Assembly: GCA_000507305.1 (NCBI GenBank)
Contig: DF239540.1
Coordinates: 1 to 64,000, forward strand
DNA: 64,000 nt
Reading direction: 5' to 3'
Source of the DNA: Breviolum minutum Mf 1.05b.01
Lineage: Eukaryota; Sar; Dinophyceae; Suessiales; Symbiodiniaceae
Positions 59,204-64,000 of this stretch are shown in pieces; within the stretch, counting starts at the first letter, position 1, and the number at the start of each line of letters is the position of its first letter. The position numbers and the translations under genes were made by a program. The notes beneath the pieces were generated by a model, which saw only the letters and a program-made list of their open reading frames with translations, had not been told where the DNA came from and did not search any database.

Positions 59204-59580
59204 CGGGAAGCACTACGAGCACTTCAGCAATGGTTCCTGCTGCTGCTCTTTTGCATCAGTATCACGGGTTTGACTGGGTCCCGTCGTGTCAATGGTCACT
59301 CGTAGCTTCGCAATGCATTTCTTTCGAACACGCAGCTCAGGACATAACAGGGCTTTGGGCAGCCACTTGACCTCATCATTTGTCCCGTTTGTCAAGTCTT
59401 GTAGCTCGGTCATGCCATGCATGTTCTGACAAAATTCAAAGTACTCAGAGCCCTAAACCCCTCTGAGGTCAGTGTTCCAAGCGATCGATGCTACTTGTTT
59501 CGCTGGCGTCAAGCAGCTGATGAGAGGCTGGAAGTAGAACTCGCTCGCTCATCCGTATTTCATCATTTCATAACGGCTTG
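59204..59580 (+). pseudogene. Possible decayed coding stretch
   Basis: After an AG at 59203 the frame reads REALRALQQWFLLLLFC and stops at about 59303. The same frame, after two more stops, reads TKFKVLRALNPSEVSVPSD then RCYLFRWRQAADERLEVE to TGA at about 59580. It may be a pseudogene or two exons of one gene; a minus-strand frame overlaps at 59213-59422. Confidence 0.3.
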
Positions 59581-60022
59581 AAAAAGGAGCTTTTTTTAAT
59601 GTCCAACCAGATTGAAGTACCGGTCAATAATATCCATTCAATTATTCAATGTGTTTACGCATCCATTCTTGAATCATACAGTACTCGTATCTATAATACT
59701 CATATATACTCATATCACTATTTTAATCATAGTGTCAGCAGATGTCAGCAGCCTCAGGAGATTTGAAGGAATCCAGCTCGGCGTTGGTGCAATCAGTCAC
59801 GGTGAAGTCACCCGAACTGGCGTGGTGAAGTGGTGGTCTGATGGAAGACAATGGCAGGGGCAGTTGGATCCGACAGGACTGATGCATTGGTTGTTTGAGC
59901 TGACTTGACCATTCACAACAATCGAGGATCCTGAATGTGCCTGTTTTGGACCATGTTGTTTCTCACTTAGTAGCTTTCATTGTGCTGCGAGGATGGTGCA
60001 TTAGAGATGGTTGTTGCTCAAG

Positions 60023-60137
60023 CATCAGCACTGGTGACTCTTTGGGGCGCTTTGCTGCAATGCGGCAGCGGGAAACTGACCCCATGGCGCCAATAGACTT
60101 TGCAACAGACAGGCCCGGAAGTTCTTGTACAGGATAG
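60023..60137 (+). CDS. 3'-terminal exon, unrecognised
   Basis: After an AG at 60022, phase 2, the frame reads STGDSLGRFAAMRQRETDPM then APIDFATDRPGSSCTG and TAG 60135-60137. Charged and protein-like. A candidate exon upstream (MSAASGDLKESSSALVQSV, near 59741) could belong to it or to the methyltransferase gene downstream. Confidence 0.4.
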
Positions 60138-60625
60138 CTCGGCATTAGAATGCAAGAGTTTTGTGAACCAGTTTCCCGCCCATTGGAACGAACAGCTTAA
60201 TTAGTTGATTTAATAGAAAGAATGTGAAAATCATATAATTTATGTATTGTCTTGTTTTGAGTTTTCCTACTTGGAGACATTGAACAATTTGATAGATGTT
60301 TGCGCTTAGTATTTCCTGCTTCGGAGGGGAGAACATGTTTTATCATGTTTTATTGGCAAGCTTGTGGCTGCCTGCTTTAACTTTATATCCAACATATAGA
60401 ATATACATATGCTATCCACGCGCCAAATGTGTCGGTGGAGTTGCTGGAGTACACATTTGGCAGGTGTGCGTAGGCTCTGGGAGAAATGGGAATTTGATTC
60501 ACGCTTAGGCAAGGATAGTAGACAGGTCAGGCAGTGGCAAAGTATAGGCAGGAGAAAAGGACCAAAAGGCTTCGGAAGAATACTGTACTTGAAGAGAATT
60601 GAATCCGTTCTGAGCATCCTTGAAG

Positions 60626-63030
60626 GTCAAAAAAAGAATTTCAAGACTGGGCAGACGGGCTGTTCTTCTCCCTGGACCGAGAGGGTAAGGAGCAGTTGCT
60701 GGATGCAGATGGTCAACAGGCCGAGATTTGTTTCTGGTTTGGAGTCCTCTTTGCTAATCAGCACTTTTGTGTTCTTCCAAACTTTGGTGCTTTTGGGCTT
60801 TGTGCTGGAAGGTTATGATGGAATGGGAGAAGCCATATGTGGAGAAATGCGCAGAAGAACTGCAGGTCACACATGTTCCTTAGCTCCGTGTGGAGTCGTT
60901 TAGGGCAGTTGCATACATTTGGCCAGCCTATCCTGTTGCTTCCCCTGGAGCACAAGGACTGTGATGTTCTAGAGATTGGATTTGGCTGTGGGTACAGCGC
61001 GAGCCGTATTCAGAGCTTTAAGCCGCGATCGCACACCATAATTGAATGCTGCTTGCCAGCCGGGTTCATGGGAGTTCGAACAAATGGTCAGAAAACCCTG
61101 AATATTAAGATAGGGCACCCACACGTTGTCAGTCAGATGTCAGTTAGGTCGTACGGAATTCACATTAAAACGATTGAATAGGAGGTACACTGCAATGATG
61201 TTTGGAGCATGGCGGCATGTACAACAATGCTGCATTTGCATTCATTTGTGCAGTGCAGAGTTTGTCACGTTTCATTAGTTACATTGTTTAGCTTTGAAAC
61301 TCAAAGGCTCCGAAGTTGTACTGGAACGGCTGCGGCAGTGGGCTGCTACGAGGCCAAATGTGACTAAGATGAATCTTATCGATTGAAAAGGAAAAATCAT
61401 CTTAAGCATTGTAAAGTCAGATAATGAAGTCACCATTTACAGATGAGGGCAAACTGCACAGCATGCCAAGATCACGTGACATTGTGCGATTTTGTCATGG
61501 GGTCTTCCAGTCTCACACAACTTAGTTTCGCCATTTTGCAGAGCAACGCGCCAGGGCATGATGGGTTTTCTCGCGCTAAGGTACGAATTGTTGCTGGCAC
61601 CTGGCAGCAGCACTTGCCTGCGCTGGGCGTGCCCGGTCCTCAACGATGTGGAGCTTTGCAAACCTGTACTGGGAGCTTAACCTTCCAATTAACATGTTGG
61701 ATTGAAATGTGAGTGGTGCACTAACATTACTCCTACCCCCTTCAAATCTCCAGCATATAATCCACACACATACTGGAGATAGGGTTGTCATGGTTTGCCT
61801 TCTTGTTGCAAATTGCGTGTGCAGCAACTGCTCTAGTCTCAGTTGTAGTTGTCGAACATATTCAAAAATCATCCAACATGCAGGCATGGGGTTTGAATCA
61901 AGATTCCGCCGATGTTGTTTCAACTCCCTAAGGTTTGATCGCATTTTCTTTGATGACTATGGTCAGCCTGGCATTTCAGACAGGGATGCTCAGCTTTGAA
62001 GCATGTCATGCCCCTTGGAATTGCCTTCAATCCCAAGCAAAATACAAGACTGACAAGCATAACTTACAGAATGGTATGTGGACTGATTCGACTGCCAACC
62101 AGTCGGGGGCGGTTAGGCTGTTAGGTTTAGGCTGCCACTAGTATAATCAGAATGCTGCTGGTTTCTGGGTATGTCGGTATGTCGCTGTTCAAGAGTTCCT
62201 CCTTACAATATCAGCATTGCGGTGCAGATATGCCCTCTTGCCTTGGTTTACATTTTGTACCAGGCCTGTAGTGGTCTGATAGCAGCATGTAAATCACGCA
62301 GGGTGAGCGGCCACAAAGCCTGCCCTGCTCGGATGGGAACGGCTCAGGAAATGTCGATCAACTGTCCAAATGAACGCTACAAGCAAATTTACGCAGAGTC
62401 ACCCACTCATTTCCATGCGCGACTTGTCTCGTTCAAGCTGCTGTTTTGATTTGTTGTGGGCGAGAAGTACTTGCAAATTTGTTTCCATGCAGCTGGAGCC
62501 TGAAGCCGGTTGTACAAGATTGCAAGTCTTTTGCGCAGGTTTCTGGAAATCGCTTTGCAATATCATTCCCGTGACTTGTCTCCACGTCAGACCAAGCGTT
62601 TGTCAAAGTATATTTTGATGTGTCGATTCGTTACCGCACACTCAGCCAACCACTAGTTGTCAGACCTAGGCAGCGGCACCCGCATATCTGGCTACCTCGT
62701 GTCTCAGCAAAGAAAGCAAAGCACTCAAAGCTGCCAAAGCAATCTTGACGTTAAGATTTTGGAAAGATTTAAAACTCAGCATGACCATGCATGACTATCC
62801 ATCTATTCATGTCTATATATCTATTTTTTTTGCTTTGCTTGCTTCCTCTCCAGGTGAGTCCAATTGTGGTCGACAGGGACGATGTCACAATATCATATGG
62901 ATCCATGAATGTTCATCCTCCGGCTCACTGCAACTACTATTTTCGCAAAGGCCTTGGATTTGAAGTGAGAGGGTGCGACTTGAAAAACAAAGCGAGAACG
63001 CAGTTCCAACGTGTTTCTTCGCGGCTGTGA
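60626..63030 (+). CDS. GAMT/RMT2-like SAM-dependent methyltransferase
   Basis: Exons 60626-60707, 60812-60865, 60957-61050, 61307-61359, 61581-61630, 61933-61992, 62539-62629 and 62854-63030 (TGA) keep phase throughout. The order of motifs follows guanidinoacetate methyltransferase: MMEWEKPYVEK (compare VMERWETPYM), VLEIGFGCGYSASRIQ (SAM motif I), HTIIEC, ERLRQWA, VAGTWQQHLPALG, FDRIFFDDYG and finally VHPPAHCNYY. GAMT makes creatine from guanidinoacetate; the related RMT2 methylates the delta nitrogen of arginine in a ribosomal protein, and protists have many relatives, so the substrate cannot be told. About 219 residues are accounted for, near GAMT's 236. A basic candidate exon lies upstream (60464, VRRLWEKWEFDSRLGKDS). 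Donors: GA, GT, GC, GT, GC, GC, GT. No start codon was fixed. Confidence 0.75.
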
Positions 63031-64000
63031 CGTAGTGGCGTCAGCTAGGATGCCTTGTTGGAATAAGGTGAAGAGGCGGTGGTCCCTATCTTTGCAAAGA
63101 CTCCTTGCAGCAGGTATTCGATAGCATTGGGATCTACAGGGATGTATCGGCGAAAAACGGTTAGATTCCAGATTGAAGTGTTTTCGCTAATCTGATGTAA
63201 TTTGATGTGATATGGATCAACTTATAAACTTAATGAACTTGATGATGTCTGTCTTCTGAGCGGAATCAGCTAAGGACAGACTTTTCGCACAGCGAGGCTA
63301 GCACCCGTAGCCCCAGTCCCGAAGACTGTGTGGAGCAGTGAGGCGAAGGGATGTTGAGCACCGCAATGCGCGAAGGGATGGAACCAAAAAAGATCCAAAC
63401 AAAAACAATTGGTTTATACATGTTTATATTGGTTCTACCCCGGAAGACTTGAAATGAACGATTGTATACGGTGTTCCTTCACCTTTAGGAATTGAAATGA
63501 TGTGACAATTTAGGAAATGACAATCCACATGATACAGTAATGCTTTCTTGATTGGCTTTCAAACCTTAACTAGGGACTTGCTTAGAAAACATCTCCAATT
63601 TGAATGAGATTTTTCACATGCATGTATATATATATATTTCATACATAATAGTTCTCAGGCAGCATGAGGCATGAGGCGAATGAACTCATTTCACGGATTC
63701 ACAGATTTGTCCTGAAAGACATTGTGTCACGGCGAGGCTGACAGCTCCACAGTGTTTTTTTGCAGGGCTTGCCTCATCTTGCCTCTATGAACCAATGGCA
63801 GCTGCAACATGACAGACGCAGGCCCAGGAATTGACTACATTTGGCATTTGATATCCGGATATTTGAACTTTTTGGAGCCCTCTGGCAAAAGAAGACAACT
63901 TTTCAGTGGGAGGCGGCTCTGGTAGGGGTTGCCCTCAGAGTACAAAATGGGTCCGAAGCTCTATCACTAGAAAGTATGTATAATCAACAGAAGGTTAGTT
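63031..64000. other. Terminal gap with short repeated words
   Basis: No exon seen. GCGAAGGGATG occurs at 63343 and 63371, in a GC-richer patch (63280-63395), and a TA run lies near 63626-63636. Confidence 0.45.

Noticed and set aside
59760-59910. TGVVKWWSDG peptide resembling the start of a cold-shock domain
   Set aside because: The RNP motifs that should follow are missing, and a competing frame at 59741 (MSAASGDLKESSS) looks more like coding sequence.

Overview
The window is nuclear DNA of a eukaryote and most likely a dinoflagellate (Symbiodiniaceae-like). Evidence: protein-coding signal is split into many short exons; acceptors are almost all AG followed by G, while donors are a mixture of GT, GC and GA; simple repeats are abundant; neighbouring genes keep one strand over long blocks; and there is a degraded Ty1/copia element of the kind seen in dinoflagellates. 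No bacterial operon, rRNA, tRNA or CRISPR array was seen. All family names are from reading motifs, not from searches. Exon models were built by eye by requiring that reading phase is kept across each proposed intron, so junctions can be off by a few bases.

Layout. Positions 1-27.6 kb: plus-strand exons of several mostly unrecognised genes (0.23-0.38, 1.47-3.20, 4.6-4.9, 8.0-8.6, 10.2, 11.3, 12.2, 17.6-18.6, 20.2, 20.5, 21.7-22.9, 23.6, 25.1-25.8, 26.1-27.6 kb) and one recognisable gene, a TBC-domain (Rab GTPase-activating) protein with a long Pro/Lys/Ala-rich N-terminus at 13.92-16.31 kb. Positions 27.98-33.69 kb: a copia-type retroelement with protease, methyltransferase-like, integrase, reverse transcriptase and partial RNase H regions, broken by four frameshifts and bracketed by (TATG)n arrays with single N characters. 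Positions 34-40.6 kb: further plus-strand exons, including a charged protein with an Arg/Gly/Asp-rich tail (39.50-40.60 kb).

Positions 40.8-52.1 kb: a minus-strand block that is the most interesting part. Two adjacent gene models (or one very large gene) encode, in order, a conserved-looking N-terminal region, an acidic and Lys/Arg-rich region with tandem repeats and an RG-rich stretch, a class I methyltransferase-like domain, a central charged region and a 573-residue C-terminal region containing HGDGGRT. I know of no assigned function for this combination. Its introns are rich in the palindromes GATC and CATG.

Positions 53.4-63.0 kb: plus strand again, with a CCHC zinc-knuckle gene, a second zinc-knuckle exon, unknown exons, and a well-supported gene for a guanidinoacetate methyltransferase (GAMT)/RMT2-like enzyme at 60.6-63.0 kb. 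Simple repeats, decayed minisatellites and a perfect G/C hairpin lie between genes. The last kilobase has no gene I can support.
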